Below are positions 8,189 to 18,200 of a stretch of DNA of 64,000 nt, piece by piece. The DNA is taken from contig JAJCXO010000102.1 in NCBI GenBank assembly GCA_029263395.1, positions 1 to 64,000 of the forward strand, given 5' to 3'. The DNA comes from Acidobacteriota bacterium (GTDB taxonomy: Bacteria; Acidobacteriota; Thermoanaerobaculia; Multivoradales; J023). The position numbers were made by a program, and so were the translations under genes. The stretch's first letter is position 1. Every line of letters starts with the position of its first letter. The notes beneath the pieces are model-generated. The model saw only the letters and a list, made by a program, of their open reading frames with translations. It ran no database searches and had not been told where the DNA came from.

Positions 8189-8913
8189 CGGGTCCGATAG
8201 ACCGACTTCAGGGCGACCGGGAACGCCGGATGATCGCAGATTTCGGTGTGGGTGGACGTCAGCGCCGCGGCGGCTTCGGAGATGGAGACCGGGGGCTGCA
8301 AGCGAGCGATCGCGACGAGGTCATGCTTTGGAGGCTGGCTCGAGACGGTCGGGATCGCCAGTGGCAAGTGAACGTCTACCGAGTCGAATTCCGTGAACCA
8401 CCAAAAATCAACCTGCACGACGCCGATGATCCTTCGTTCGACGTCGCCTACCCTGAGCAGTTGACCGATGACGTTCGGATCCCCGTCGAAGTGCCGCTGC
8501 CAGAAGTCCGCGCTCAGCATCACAACTGGCTGCGCCTCCGACCGGCCTTCCTCGTTCAAGAATGTGCGACCCAACCAGGGCTGAAGCCCCAGGGTTTCGA
8601 AGAGGGAACCCGAAACCATCATGGCGTGAACCTGTTCTGCAGCATTCTTTTCGCTGAAACTCATCTCGCGGACAGCAAAGGCGGAAACTTCCTGGAATAG
8701 CTCTCCGCGAGCTCGCCAAGCCAAGATGTTGGCATAAGGCATAGGTGTTGGCTCTTGCTCCGAGCCTTCGCGAACAAGAACGAGCTCGTCAGGCTCGGCA
8801 AAGGGCAGTACTCTAGACTGTTCGCCTAAGAAAGAAATCAAAACCCAGATTGCTGCGACAACAAGCGGGACCACGAGGGCACATGGCAACCACTGGCTCT
8901 GACGTTTAGGCAT
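8185..8913 (-). CDS. MacB-type periplasmic core domain protein lacking the FtsX permease domain
   Basis: 242 residues. An N-terminal transmembrane helix (about residues 10-30) precedes a MacB periplasmic core domain. Landmarks are FQEVSAFAVREMSF, GSLFETLGLQPWLGRTFLNEEG and VVMLSADFWQRHFDGDPNVIG, close to the acidobacterial duplicated orphan permease family (TIGR03434-like). Those proteins are usually about 800 residues with FtsX helices after the core. Here the reading frame ends after the core, so this is either a truncated remnant or a stand-alone sensor-like domain. Translational coupling to the next small gene argues for some function, but decay is equally possible given the neighbouring pseudogene. 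Confidence 0.65.
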   Translation of the reverse strand: MPKRQSQWLPCALVVPLVVAAIWVLISFLGEQSRVLPFAEPDELVLVREGSEQEPTPMPYANILAWRARGELFQEVSAFAVREMSFSEKNAAEQVHAMMVSGSLFETLGLQPWLGRTFLNEEGRSEAQPVVMLSADFWQRHFDGDPNVIGQLLRVGDVERRIIGVVQVDFWWFTEFDSVDVHLPLAIPTVSSQPPKHDLVAIARLQPPVSISEAAAALTSTHTEICDHPAFPVALKSVYRTR

Positions 8914-9020
8914 AATCGACTCCCAGATGCATTTCAGTCCAAGTCCGCAATCCCAGGGGCCTGTCTATTCACTTCTACGGAGTAAGGCTCCGATTTATGC
9001 GGCGGGGAAGTCCTCTTGTC

Positions 9021-9125
9021 TCAACCTTCCTCTTCCAGCAGGTCGTTCAGCTTGCGCACGCGGTTGAGCCGGCGGTCGATTTTCGACGGGTTCCTGAAGT
9101 GATATTGCTCGACTTCCACACGCAT
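9021..9125 (-). other. Short open frame, possible gene remnant in the 8914-9216 gap
   Basis: On the minus strand a frame open from 9173 to 9021 ends in a basic, coiled-coil-like peptide (RNPSKIDRRLNRVRKLNDLL then EEEG). ATG at 9125 would give 34 residues. No ribosome-binding site or family was recognised. The rest of the 303 bp gap shows nothing else. Confidence 0.2.
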
Positions 9126-9216
9126 GTTGTGTGACGGGTCAATAGATCCATTGGCCCGTCGAAATAGGGGCGATCAGGAAACTGGCTGAAGTCGTCGTTA
9201 CGAACAGCCTGCTAGG

Positions 9217-10539
9217 ATGGGCTCGGTAATGCGGCTCTTCAACTTGTCTCGGGCGACCTCGATTGTCCTTTTCCTACTGCTGCCGCTGGTCTTCCCCTGG
9301 CCTACCGGAGCCGACGAAGTACGCCTGCTGTACACGGCTCGAGCAGCTGCGGAGGAGCGCGTTCGCTTGATCCTCGAAGCGCGAGAGGAGATCAATGCCG
9401 AGTACTTCATCGTCGGCGACGATCCGTTCTCTTTAGGTGGCCTGGCGCTGCTTAGGGACGCGGTACGCCGTGGCCTCGACGTGCGCCTCCTAGTGGACGC
9501 GCAGTGGAACAAGATTCCCAAGCCGGTGGAGGCGCATCTCTTGGACGAGGGGGTCGAGATCCGCCTCTACCATCCCTTCCGATTGCACAAACTGTGCTGG
9601 ATCACCCGGCGGCTGCACGACAAGCTACTCGTAACCGATGCCCAGGAGATGGTTGGTGGGGGCCGGAACATTGAGAGTCCGTACTTTGACCTGGGTCGCC
9701 AGCTCGCTCGTCGCAATTACCTCGACATGGACATTTTGGTCCGTGGCGAATCGACAAAGGAGGCACGGTCGTATTTCATGGAACTGTGGGAAAGCAACCA
9801 GGTACGACGCAGCAGGGCCTCTGCGTCACCCGCCAAGCTTCGCGAAGCTGAAGCGACACTCGACGGCCACAAACGATGGCTGGACGATCAGATCGAGACG
9901 ATCCGGCAGGCTGGGTACACCCCACCCGAACTCACCGAAGTCGGCACCGTCGAATTTTTTCACGACCCTGTCGGACGGAAGGGGTTGAGTCGCGGTGTCG
10001 GACACGAGTTACTTGACCTGCTCGACGCGGCTGAGTCTTCGGTCCTGCTCGAATCGCCTTATCTTGTGCCGTCTAGGGCTTTCAAGAAGGGGCTGGCGCG
10101 TGCTTTGGCACGGGGTGTCCGGGTCCGGATCCTTACCAACTCGCTCGCCACCACCGACAACTTGTTACCCCAGGCGGGCTACGCCGGTCACAAAAAGGGA
10201 TTGGTCAGAGGCGGCGTAGAGCTGTGGGAGTACAGCGGTCCCGAAAGCTTACATGGCAAGGTCGGCGTTATCGACGAGCAGATTGTCATTGTTGGCTCCT
10301 TCAACCTGGATCCCCGCTCCGAGCACTTCAACACCGAACTCGCAATGGTGGTTCGAGACGCTGGGGTGGCGGCGGAGATGCGTGCTGAGATGCAACGCCA
10401 CCTCGAGCGCGCGGTCCGAATCGATCGGCAGGGGCGACCGGAGGGAGCCACCCGGCGTTACCCCGGAATTTCCCGCTGGAAGATATTCAAGCTACGTCTA
10501 CTTCGGCCTGTCGCGTGGCTGATCAAGAAGCAGCTGTGA
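9217..10539 (+). CDS. Phospholipase D-like / cardiolipin synthase-like protein, secreted or membrane-anchored
   Basis: 440 residues. An N-terminal hydrophobic signal (about residues 5-32, RATSIVLFLLLPLVFPWPTG) is followed by two PLD domains. The HKD catalytic motifs are HDKLLVTD (first half) and HGKVGVID with SFNLDPRSEHFNTE (second half). PLD-family enzymes hydrolyse or transfer phosphatidyl groups; cardiolipin synthesis or a periplasmic lipase are both plausible. GGGRN after HKD1 and GSFNLD after HKD2 fit the cardiolipin synthase branch. ATG 9217 is the first start; ATG 9229 with AGGA upstream is an alternative that shortens the signal peptide. No operon partner is evident. Confidence 0.85.
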   Translation: MGSVMRLFNLSRATSIVLFLLLPLVFPWPTGADEVRLLYTARAAAEERVRLILEAREEINAEYFIVGDDPFSLGGLALLRDAVRRGLDVRLLVDAQWNKIPKPVEAHLLDEGVEIRLYHPFRLHKLCWITRRLHDKLLVTDAQEMVGGGRNIESPYFDLGRQLARRNYLDMDILVRGESTKEARSYFMELWESNQVRRSRASASPAKLREAEATLDGHKRWLDDQIETIRQAGYTPPELTEVGTVEFFHDPVGRKGLSRGVGHELLDLLDAAESSVLLESPYLVPSRAFKKGLARALARGVRVRILTNSLATTDNLLPQAGYAGHKKGLVRGGVELWEYSGPESLHGKVGVIDEQIVIVGSFNLDPRSEHFNTELAMVVRDAGVAAEMRAEMQRHLERAVRIDRQGRPEGATRRYPGISRWKIFKLRLLRPVAWLIKKQL

Positions 10540-10572
10540 CTCGACGGCGTGGAACGTCGCCAGATCAAACTA

Positions 10573-10600
10573 CTGAAAACCGGTTGAGTCCCCGTATAAT
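10573..10600 (+). promoter_or_regulatory. Candidate sigma-70-type promoter before the kinase gene
   Basis: TATAAT at 10595-10600 is a perfect -10 hexamer. CTGAAA at 10573-10578 is a weak -35 with 16 bp spacing. It lies about 87 bp upstream of the kinase start. The -10 match is clear; the -35 is poor. Confidence 0.4.
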
Positions 10601-10686
10601 CGACTCACGTCTCGCTAGCAATGAATTTGGGGCCGGCGCTTCCCGTTGGGCCCGTGCCATAGGGTGCTGATCAAGAACGGTGGACG

Positions 10687-13053
10687 ATGGCTCTTCTACG
10701 CCGAAAATCCCTCGAGAGGATCCTCGACTGCCCACTCCCTGACGGGATCGATGAGCGACCGCTTTCTCTGCGGGAAGCTGCTCTCGAAAACAGTGGCCTG
10801 TTGCGTGACCTGGAAACCACGCTTACCAATGCGCCGGTAAGCGGTACCCGGGCACCTTCGACCAGCGGCGAACTGGGACCCGGGGATCGAATTGGGCCGT
10901 ACCGGATCGGTCGACTGCTCGGTCAGGGAGGCATGGGGGTTGTGTACCTGGCGACTCGTACCGACGACTTCGAGCAGCGGGTGGCTCTCAAGCTGGTTGA
11001 CCCCGGGCACCGTCGGGCTGAGATCCTCGACCGTTTCTTCCAAGAGAGACAAATCCTCGCCGATCTGCAGCACCCCAACATCGCCCGCCTGCTCGACGGC
11101 GGCACCGCGGGAGATGCCTCACCCTACCTCGCGATGGAGTACGTCGAAGGGGAGCCGATCGACCGCTACTGCACCGAGCACGAACTGACGATCGGCCAGC
11201 GCTTAGAGATTTTTCTCAAAGTCTGTGACGCTGTCCATTTTGCCCATCGAAACCTGGTTGTCCACCGGGATCTGAAGCCTGGAAATATTCTCGTGACGCC
11301 AGACGGGGAGCCCAAGCTTCTCGACTTCGGTATCGCCAAGATTCTGGAGCCCGGCTCACGCCGAAGCGAGGGCTGGGACCTTGCGACAATGCCTGGATAC
11401 CATCCGATGACGCCAGCTTATGCGAGCCCCGAGCAATTTGCGGGGCGGCCGATCACGACGGTGAGCGACGTCTACTCCTTGGGAGTTCTGCTTTATCAGC
11501 TCATCAGTGGGCAGTTGCCTTATCGGCTCCAGGGAGCCAACCTCGAGGAAGCTCTGCATCTCGTCAGCGTGGGGGACTGGCCGCTACCGAGTGTCGCCGT
11601 ACGCAAGGACGCTGGCAGCTCGCACCACCCGCTGGAGTGGGCAAGGCTACTGGCTGGCGATCTCGACTCGATCGTCCGGCAGGCGATGGATCCGGAGCCT
11701 GACCACCGATACGACTCGGCAGCCCGGTTGGCAGACGACATCCGGCGACACCTCGACGGTCTGCCGGTAACCGCCCATACTCGGACCTGGTTCTATGTCG
11801 CTGGCAAGCTCGCCCGGCGCCACAAGTTGGCGCTGGCGAGCCTGGTCATGATTGTTGGTCTGAGTATCAGCTCGACACTCCTTTGGCGTCGTGCCGAGAG
11901 CGCCCGCGTCGCCGCCGAGGTGGCCGCCGAACGCGCCGAGGCCGAGCGAGCGACGGCCCTCGAAGAGCGCACTCACGCCCGAAATGTCGCGGGTTTCCTG
12001 CAAGATCTTTTTGTCTCCGCCGATCCCGATGCAACCCGTGGAGACTCAGTCCCGGTGCGTGAGATCCTCGATCGTGGACGGGCGAACGTTGCCGAATCGC
12101 TGGGCGACTCGCCAGAGCTGCGAGCCGAGATGTTGGGAACCTTGGGCACGGTCTACAACAACCTCGGCCTGTTCGAGACGGCGCGCGAGCTCAAGGAGGA
12201 AGCTGTCGAGCTCCGCCGCGCCGGACCTATTGATCGGCCCGAGCTTCTGATCGATCTCAACAATTTAGCCCGTCTACATTTCGAATTGGGTGATCCGGGG
12301 GCCGCCGAGCCGCTCTTTCGCGAGGCCCTTGACATCTCCCAACGCCTCGACGATCCGCATTTGCAGGAAGTCACCTTGCTCAATCTTGCCAACGTTCTAA
12401 CCCACCTGGGCCGGGCCGAGGAGGCTGTCACCTTCCATCAACAAGTCCTCGATTCACGTCGACAGCGGTATGGCCCGGACGATTCCAGGGTCGCTTCGAG
12501 CCTCTTCGGTCTCGGCATCGCCTTCTTCAATCTCGATGATCTCGATCTGGCGGAATCTCACCTGCGGCAAGCGCTTGCGCTTTATCTTGCCGAACACGGG
12601 GAGCAGCATTCCCGAGTTGCGTCGGTCAAGGGTAGCCTCGGGATGGTCTTGCAGAGTCGGGAGCAACTGGGAGAGGCCCGGGAGCTTTTCGAACAATGTC
12701 TCGCGATCCGCTTGAGCCTGTTCGGTGAGGAACACGTGTCGGTTGCCACCGCTCGCAAGAACCTCGGCGCGGTGCTGCTCGATCTGGGGGATCTCGACGA
12801 GTCGGGGGAGCTCGTCAGCCGGGCGATCCAAATCTTGAAGACGAACAATCCTCAAGGAGGCTGGATCCTGGCCCACGCTGAAAGCATCTGGGGCAGCTAC
12901 CTGGCCGCGAGAGGTCGGGTCGAAGAAGCGGAGGTGTTGATTGCTCAGAGTCTCGCCGTACTCGTCGAGACCAAAGGGGAACAGGACGCCTTCACCCGGG
13001 ACGCTCGCCAGCGGCTGAGAGATGTCCAGGACGCCTTGGCGGTCGAGCAATGA
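10687..13053 (+). CDS. Serine/threonine protein kinase with TM segment and TPR repeats
   Basis: 788 residues. The PknB-type kinase domain spans about residues 70-355: glycine loop LGQGGMGVVYLA, Lys102 in VALKLVD, HRDLKPGN at 193-200, DFG at 213-215 and SPEQFAG in the activation/P+1 region. All catalytic residues are present. A transmembrane helix (about 381-399) follows, then a coiled-coil-like Ala/Glu/Arg segment and tetratricopeptide repeats to the end, probably a periplasmic or scaffolding sensor region. Weak GGTGG precedes the ATG. The family is common in Acidobacteriota. With an FHA-domain sigma-54 activator 11 kb away it offers a plausible phospho-Thr signalling pair; the link is inferred. 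Confidence 0.93.
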   Translation: MALLRRKSLERILDCPLPDGIDERPLSLREAALENSGLLRDLETTLTNAPVSGTRAPSTSGELGPGDRIGPYRIGRLLGQGGMGVVYLATRTDDFEQRVALKLVDPGHRRAEILDRFFQERQILADLQHPNIARLLDGGTAGDASPYLAMEYVEGEPIDRYCTEHELTIGQRLEIFLKVCDAVHFAHRNLVVHRDLKPGNILVTPDGEPKLLDFGIAKILEPGSRRSEGWDLATMPGYHPMTPAYASPEQFAGRPITTVSDVYSLGVLLYQLISGQLPYRLQGANLEEALHLVSVGDWPLPSVAVRKDAGSSHHPLEWARLLAGDLDSIVRQAMDPEPDHRYDSAARLADDIRRHLDGLPVTAHTRTWFYVAGKLARRHKLALASLVMIVGLSISSTLLWRRAESARVAAEVAAERAEAERATALEERTHARNVAGFLQDLFVSADPDATRGDSVPVREILDRGRANVAESLGDSPELRAEMLGTLGTVYNNLGLFETARELKEEAVELRRAGPIDRPELLIDLNNLARLHFELGDPGAAEPLFREALDISQRLDDPHLQEVTLLNLANVLTHLGRAEEAVTFHQQVLDSRRQRYGPDDSRVASSLFGLGIAFFNLDDLDLAESHLRQALALYLAEHGEQHSRVASVKGSLGMVLQSREQLGEARELFEQCLAIRLSLFGEEHVSVATARKNLGAVLLDLGDLDESGELVSRAIQILKTNNPQGGWILAHAESIWGSYLAARGRVEEAEVLIAQSLAVLVETKGEQDAFTRDARQRLRDVQDALAVEQ

Positions 13054-13071
13054 CTAACCTGGATTGCCACG

Positions 13072-13116
13072 GCTTCGCTAGACCTGTTGGCTTGAGACTT
13101 GTCTCAAAGGCGAAGC
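13072..13116. terminator. Nested hairpin between convergent genes
   Basis: GCTTCGC (13072-13078) pairs with GCGAAGC (13110-13116). Inside it TTGAGAC (13092-13098) pairs with GTCTCAA (13101-13107). It sits between the convergent kinase and PPC-like genes and could terminate both. No long T-tract was seen. Confidence 0.45.
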
Positions 13117-13158
13117 GACCGGATGATTCCGGCCGCTTGCTCGACGGTCCGAAGGTTG

Positions 13159-14631
13159 TCAGCGCGAGGCCGTGACCGCCAACCGATAGACACCGAAGGC
13201 TCCGTCCGCGGATTCGATGCGGACAAAATAACGTCCCGGCTCTAGTATTTCGTAGAGTAGAAGCTCTGACGTGTCAGTAGCACTAACGCCGAGGCGTCGG
13301 CCCGAAACATCGTAGAGACCACCGGCTAACGCGGTATCTCCCTCGGCTGCGATCTCGACTCTCGAAAGCGTATCGACAGCGAACTCGAAGACGTCGCTAT
13401 CGATGCCTTGGTGTTTGAACAGCTCACCGCTGAGGGACTGTCCGAGAGCCAGCGGAGTGGCGCAGGAAAAGGTGTCGAGATGCTCATCGCCGTCCTGCAA
13501 CTGGCAAGCGCCTAGGCGCCTCGCTGGGCGGCTCCTGAAGGGCTGCGCTTGTGTCGCAAGGTGATGACGTGTGATGGCGTCGAGAACGCTTTGAACAACG
13601 AGGTCGCGAGATTCCGCGGTCGGTGTTTCGGTCGGTATCGACAACGTGACCGGGAAGCTCGCTCCGTGCCGAAGCGTACCGCAGGGAGCAGCTCGGAACG
13701 CGCCAGGGTTAGGGTCTACTTCCTCGATCTCCGTTTTGCTGAAATCCGTTTTGCTGAAAAGAGACTTAGGGCCTTGGTGGTGACCTGTTGCGGTGGTACC
13801 GCAAGGGGCGGCTCGGAATGCGCCGGGATTGGGGTCGACTTCTTCGATCTCTGTTTTGGTGACGCCGAGCTCGATCTGTGAATCCGGAACGGTCACCCAA
13901 CCTCGGACGGAAGCCGTCAGATCACTTCTCGAGACGCCTTCTTGCCACGGATCCGCGGCAAACCAGCTCGCCTTGATCGATGACATGGAGGGACTCCACA
14001 GCGCCCCGGGATTAGGATCAACCTCTTCGATTTCGGTCTTGCTCACCTCATCCCAAGCCCGGATCCCAAGGCTCTCGACCCTGACGTCTCCGTCTAGGTC
14101 GCGAAGGCGAGTCAAGGCCACCTGAGCGCAGAGAGTGTCCACCCCTTCAAACGGCCCCCAGAACATCTCTGTGGATGCTGATAGAGGCACGAAGTGTGTC
14201 TGTAGACGATACTCACCAAGCACTTGGCGCGGATCACGGGAGGCGATCCGCAGGGGTAGGCTTCCTCTTTCCCGCACCGCCAGTGTCAGACGGCTCACGG
14301 AGCGGTCGAGTGTCGCGATGTCCGCGAATAGTCCCTCAGCAGCTGACGCCCAAAGACTCAGCCCCGGAGATTCCCCGGCGGTAATCGGCGAGGTAGCTTC
14401 GATCACCAGTACTCCGGGGGATGGGAGCTCCAAGGAGAAACGTTCCGTGTTCTGACTGGATCCGAACGATCCGCTCCAGGAGCCTTGCTCTAGAGCTATG
14501 TACTTGTCGTCGATCCGATTCTGAAATGCCCAAGTTGCCGAAGGTGAAGAACAAAGGTAAAGCAAGAGGAGAAGTGAGGGCGACGGAATGGCGTGTGAGA
14601 AAAATCTTACATTGATCAATTGATTGAACAT
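13159..14631 (-). CDS. Secreted protein with triplicated KTEIEEVDPNPGA motif and PPC-like ends
   Basis: 490 residues with a signal peptide (about residues 14-36, SPSLLLLLYLCSSPSATWAF). The N-terminal (40-150) and C-terminal (about 400-490) parts look like beta-sandwich PPC-type domains, e.g. IDSDVFEFAVDTLSRVEI and LEPGRYFVRIESADGAFGVY. The middle carries the motif KTEIEEVDPNPGA three times (residues 198-210, 259-271, 299-311). Copies two and three extend into FRAAPCGT. The overall function is unknown; no catalytic motif was recognised. It is convergent with the kinase gene and divergent from the CHAT gene, in the middle of the signalling region. The repeats are described separately. Confidence 0.75.
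   Translation of the reverse strand: MFNQLINVRFFSHAIPSPSLLLLLYLCSSPSATWAFQNRIDDKYIALEQGSWSGSFGSSQNTERFSLELPSPGVLVIEATSPITAGESPGLSLWASAAEGLFADIATLDRSVSRLTLAVRERGSLPLRIASRDPRQVLGEYRLQTHFVPLSASTEMFWGPFEGVDTLCAQVALTRLRDLDGDVRVESLGIRAWDEVSKTEIEEVDPNPGALWSPSMSSIKASWFAADPWQEGVSRSDLTASVRGWVTVPDSQIELGVTKTEIEEVDPNPGAFRAAPCGTTATGHHQGPKSLFSKTDFSKTEIEEVDPNPGAFRAAPCGTLRHGASFPVTLSIPTETPTAESRDLVVQSVLDAITRHHLATQAQPFRSRPARRLGACQLQDGDEHLDTFSCATPLALGQSLSGELFKHQGIDSDVFEFAVDTLSRVEIAAEGDTALAGGLYDVSGRRLGVSATDTSELLLYEILEPGRYFVRIESADGAFGVYRLAVTASR
13675..14040 (-). repeat. Three in-frame copies of a KTEIEEVDPNPGA-coding repeat
   Basis: Copies lie at 14002-14040, 13795-13857 and 13675-13737; the last two include the FRAAPCGT extension. 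The 13-residue core is identical in all three, whereas the DNA differs at several codon third positions. This suggests the peptide sequence, not just a recent duplication, is being kept. Spacing between copies is 61 and 40 residues. Confidence 0.85.
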
Positions 14632-15231
14632 GAGAACCTCCGTGCACGGGTTTGGTGCCCGTTGTTTTCAGAAATGTTTCTGGCGGAGGTTGGCCAACCT
14701 GAACCGCGTGATTCCTTTGGACGCTTGCGGAGATCGCCTCTACGATTTCCGCTCAACGACTTTTAGGCGCTACGACTGCTCAGTGAAGGTTGGGGTGGAA
14801 GTGTCCCAAATAAAGTCGGAAATAATTTTGTGGAGGTGGATTGAAGGGTGCTGTCAGACTGCCAACGCAAGGCAATACGCAACCTGACGAGCCTCGCATT
14901 CGTGGCCCAAATACTTTGATTATCCGGGATCCGACATTGGACACCCTGGAGCCTTGACACCCGACATGTGACACACCTGGCGGACACCCGACACCCCTAC
15001 GAGAGTGTCCTTGGCGATAGATTGTGCTTCACTGAGCTCTGGCACGAGACTTGCTAAGTGCATTCGGCACAGGATGAAAATCATTGGTTGTCCATCCGTG
15101 GTCAAGACGCCGGTTGGAAAGCCACCATCACCGTCTAGTAGCGCCAGTTGTCGATTTACCAGATAATTGTTATAACGAAGTTTCTTGCAGAACCTGTCTT
15201 GGAAGATCTATTGAAATATAGAAGGAGAAGC
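14632..15231. other. Divergent intergenic region between the repeat protein and the CHAT gene
   Basis: 600 bp with no convincing gene. It holds the sigma-54 promoter at 15040-15055 and a stretch of short imperfect direct repeats of the type (C)CCGACA / GACACC between about 14926 and 14998. On the minus strand a weaker sigma-54-like element (TGGCA...GCA, 14849-14864) faces the 14631 gene but is about 220 bp from its start. Confidence 0.5.
15040..15055 (+). promoter_or_regulatory. Sigma-54 promoter upstream of the CHAT gene
   Basis: TGGCACGAGACTTGCT matches the -24/-12 consensus (TGGCAC...TTGCW) with the required GG-N10-GC spacing. It lies about 177 bp upstream of the chosen CHAT start. Confidence 0.8.
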
Positions 15232-18200
15232 ATGACGGGCCCCTGTCAGAATTGCTGGCCTCGTTTGTGTCAAATTCTCGGGTTCTCGCTGCAGCTCCTC
15301 GGCATCATGCTGGTGGCGCCAGAGACGAGCCTGGCCCAGGCCAGGGCTTCCGAACCCATCAGGCTTGACGTTTCCAGGAGCTACACAGATACCTTGCAGC
15401 GGGGGGAGAGCCGAGTCTTTCGTCTCGATGTCCCGACATCCGGTACCTGGCGGGTAGTTGCCGAGAAGCAGGGCATCGACTTTCTGCTTTTGGTCCGCAA
15501 TCCAGAGGGTGAAGAGATTGGCCGACTCGGCAGTCCGATCTATCGTATGGGGTCCCTGCGCTGGACACAGTCCCTTACCGACATCGGGCCCTACACGATC
15601 GAGCTTCGGGCTCCCAGAGATACGGCTCCCGCTGGCGAACTCACGCTGCGAGCCGACGAGTTATCGGGCGAGGATGCTCGAAGACGCGCTGCTGAGTTGG
15701 CCGTGACTCGCGCACTCGGCCGCTTGCCCACCGATGTACCGGGCGTTCGGCGCGCCGCGGTGCGCGATCTGCGGCAAGCCCTCGACCTCTGGCGTGAGCT
15801 TGGGGACATGTCCCGAGAGGGGGAAACGCTCTACGTCCTCTCGCGGCTGCATCACAAGCTGGACGACGGGCTTCGCACTTCGATTGAGCTGTTGCAACAA
15901 ACTGCCGTAGTTGCCGGCCAGGTAGGAAATACGCTCCTGCAGGCCGCTGCTTTGGCTGATCTGGGCCTCGGCTATCGAAGTCTGGGTGAGCTGAAGAGAG
16001 CGGAGGAACCCTTGGAACGAGCGGTGGAGCTTTTTGACTCGATCGATGACCCCCTGAACCGTGGGGTGACTCTGAACACTCTCTGCATGATTGACCATTC
16101 GCGAGGCGACCTGCGGGGAGCGCTCGGCTGTTACAGGCGAGCCCTGAGCATGATCCGCGAAACAGGTTTTGGGTATTTCGAAGCTGCGCTGCTCAACAAC
16201 CTCGGTTATGCCTATGACTGCCTCGGTGAACCCTCGATGTCCCTGGAGCATTATCAGCTCGCGCTGGAGATTCGCCGCCAAAACGGGAACCGAGCGGGTG
16301 AAGCCCAGGTTCTGAACAACATGGCGGCGGTCGTCTTCCGGGGCCAGGGAGACGGTGAGAACGCTCTCGAATTTTACGACCAGGCGCGCAAGATCTACGC
16401 TGAGCTCGAAGACCGTCGACAATTGGCGACGATCATCAACAACCAGGCCGAGACTTATCGGAAGCTGGGGAATCCGGAGCGGGCCCTGGTCTTCTTTCAA
16501 CAGGCATTGGATCTGCAACGCCAACTCGATGCCGCCCGTAGCCGAGCCGTGACGTTGAACGGTCTTGGCTTGACCTACCGAGAGCTGGGGCAGCTGGAGT
16601 TAGCGAAAGAGGCCCACACAGAGGCCTTGAGCCTCAGCCGCCAGATCGAGAGGCGACGGGACGAGGGCCTCGCGCTAGCCTATCTCGGGCGGCTCGCTAT
16701 CGAGGTCGGTGAGGTGGCGGATGGGCTGCGTCAGCTCGACGAGGCGGTCACTGTTCTGGGGCAGACTGAAGAGCTCTTTCATACCGCTCGCGCCTGGCAC
16801 TTCCGAGCGGTCGGCTTTCTCCAGGCTGGCGATGTCTCTGGTGCCGAATCAAGTCTGCAGAATGCGCTGGAGTTGAGACGGCGGGTGGGTGACCGGGTTG
16901 GTGAGGCCGACTCCTTGCAGATCCAGGCGAAGGCGCTCCGGCAGCAGGGGGACCTCGACGGAGCAATCGCCCGGGCCAGGGACGCGCTGGAGTTGGTCGA
17001 AGAGGCTCAGAACCGGATTCTTGGGCCTGAGATCAGGATGTCCTTTCTCGCCACCCACGCGAGCAGCTTCGAGCTGATGATCGATCTTCTGATGGAAAAA
17101 CACCTGCGTCAACCCGGCGCTGGCTTCGATGAGCTTGCTCTGGAAATCAGTGAGAGGGCTCGGGCCAGAACACTTTCTGAGCTGCTTCGCGAGCCGTTTC
17201 TCCCGAGTGAGACGTCAGCGGCGGTGGGTGTCGAAGTCGCCGCCCGCGAGCGACGCACGCGTTTGAGAAGACGGCTCGACGCCAAAGCGAATCGTCTCAT
17301 CAAGCTTCGCGGGGCAGGGCGCCTCGATGCTCCGGAGACCCGTAGCTTGGAGACCGACTTGGAGGCGATCCTCTCCGAGCTGGACCTCGTCGAACACGAT
17401 CTTCGGCAGCAAGGCCACGACCCAAACAAGGATGGTTCCCTTGGGGAGGGCGGTTCGGTCGACGTCGGCCAGATACAGCGGGTGTTGGGAGCGGAGACCG
17501 TCCTGCTCGAATACGCTCTCGGTGAGGATCGCAGTTTTCTGTGGGCTGTCACGGACGAGGGGGTCGAGGTTCACGTGTTGCCCGCTCGGGAGACGATCGA
17601 GTCGGCGGCCCGACAGCTGCATCAGGCTTGGGCCCATTTGGATCGGCGTTCGACTTCCCAGGATCGCGAACTGGCGATGGGCCTGAGTCGTCAACTACTT
17701 AGCCCAGTGATCCACTTGCTCCACAAACGGCGAGTGGCGGTCGTCGCCGACGGTGTCCTCCACAATCTCTCCTTCGCAGCGCTACCAATCCCTGACGCCT
17801 CGGGTCAGCTGCTTCTCGAGGCGAGTGAGGTTGTCCATATGCCGTCGATCTCTATTCTCATCCGTCAACGGCAGCGGTTTGGCAAGCGACCTGCAGCAGC
17901 AAGCTCGCTTGCGATGTTCGCGGATCCTGTCTTCAGTATTCATGATCCACGGGGCAACACTGGTCTATCCGCCTCGGTGGCGCCAGGGGCGTCGCCTGTG
18001 GCAGCCGAACTAGCCTCGGAGCAGTCTGCGGACGTTTTACGTTTCGCCCGGCAAGCCGGCCTCGAAGCGTTGAACCGCTTGCCGTCGACCCGCCGGGAGG
18101 CGAAAGAGATCGCCGCCATCGCTCCGCCTGGTAACGTTTGGCTCGCCCTCGATAGGGAAGCAAGCCGCCAAGCAGCTCAGAGCGGTTTGCTAAGAGACTA

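Noticed and set aside
10621-10686. Upstream ATG 10621 as the start of the kinase
   Set aside because: It is in the same frame, but a TAG occurs before 10687, so it cannot extend the kinase.
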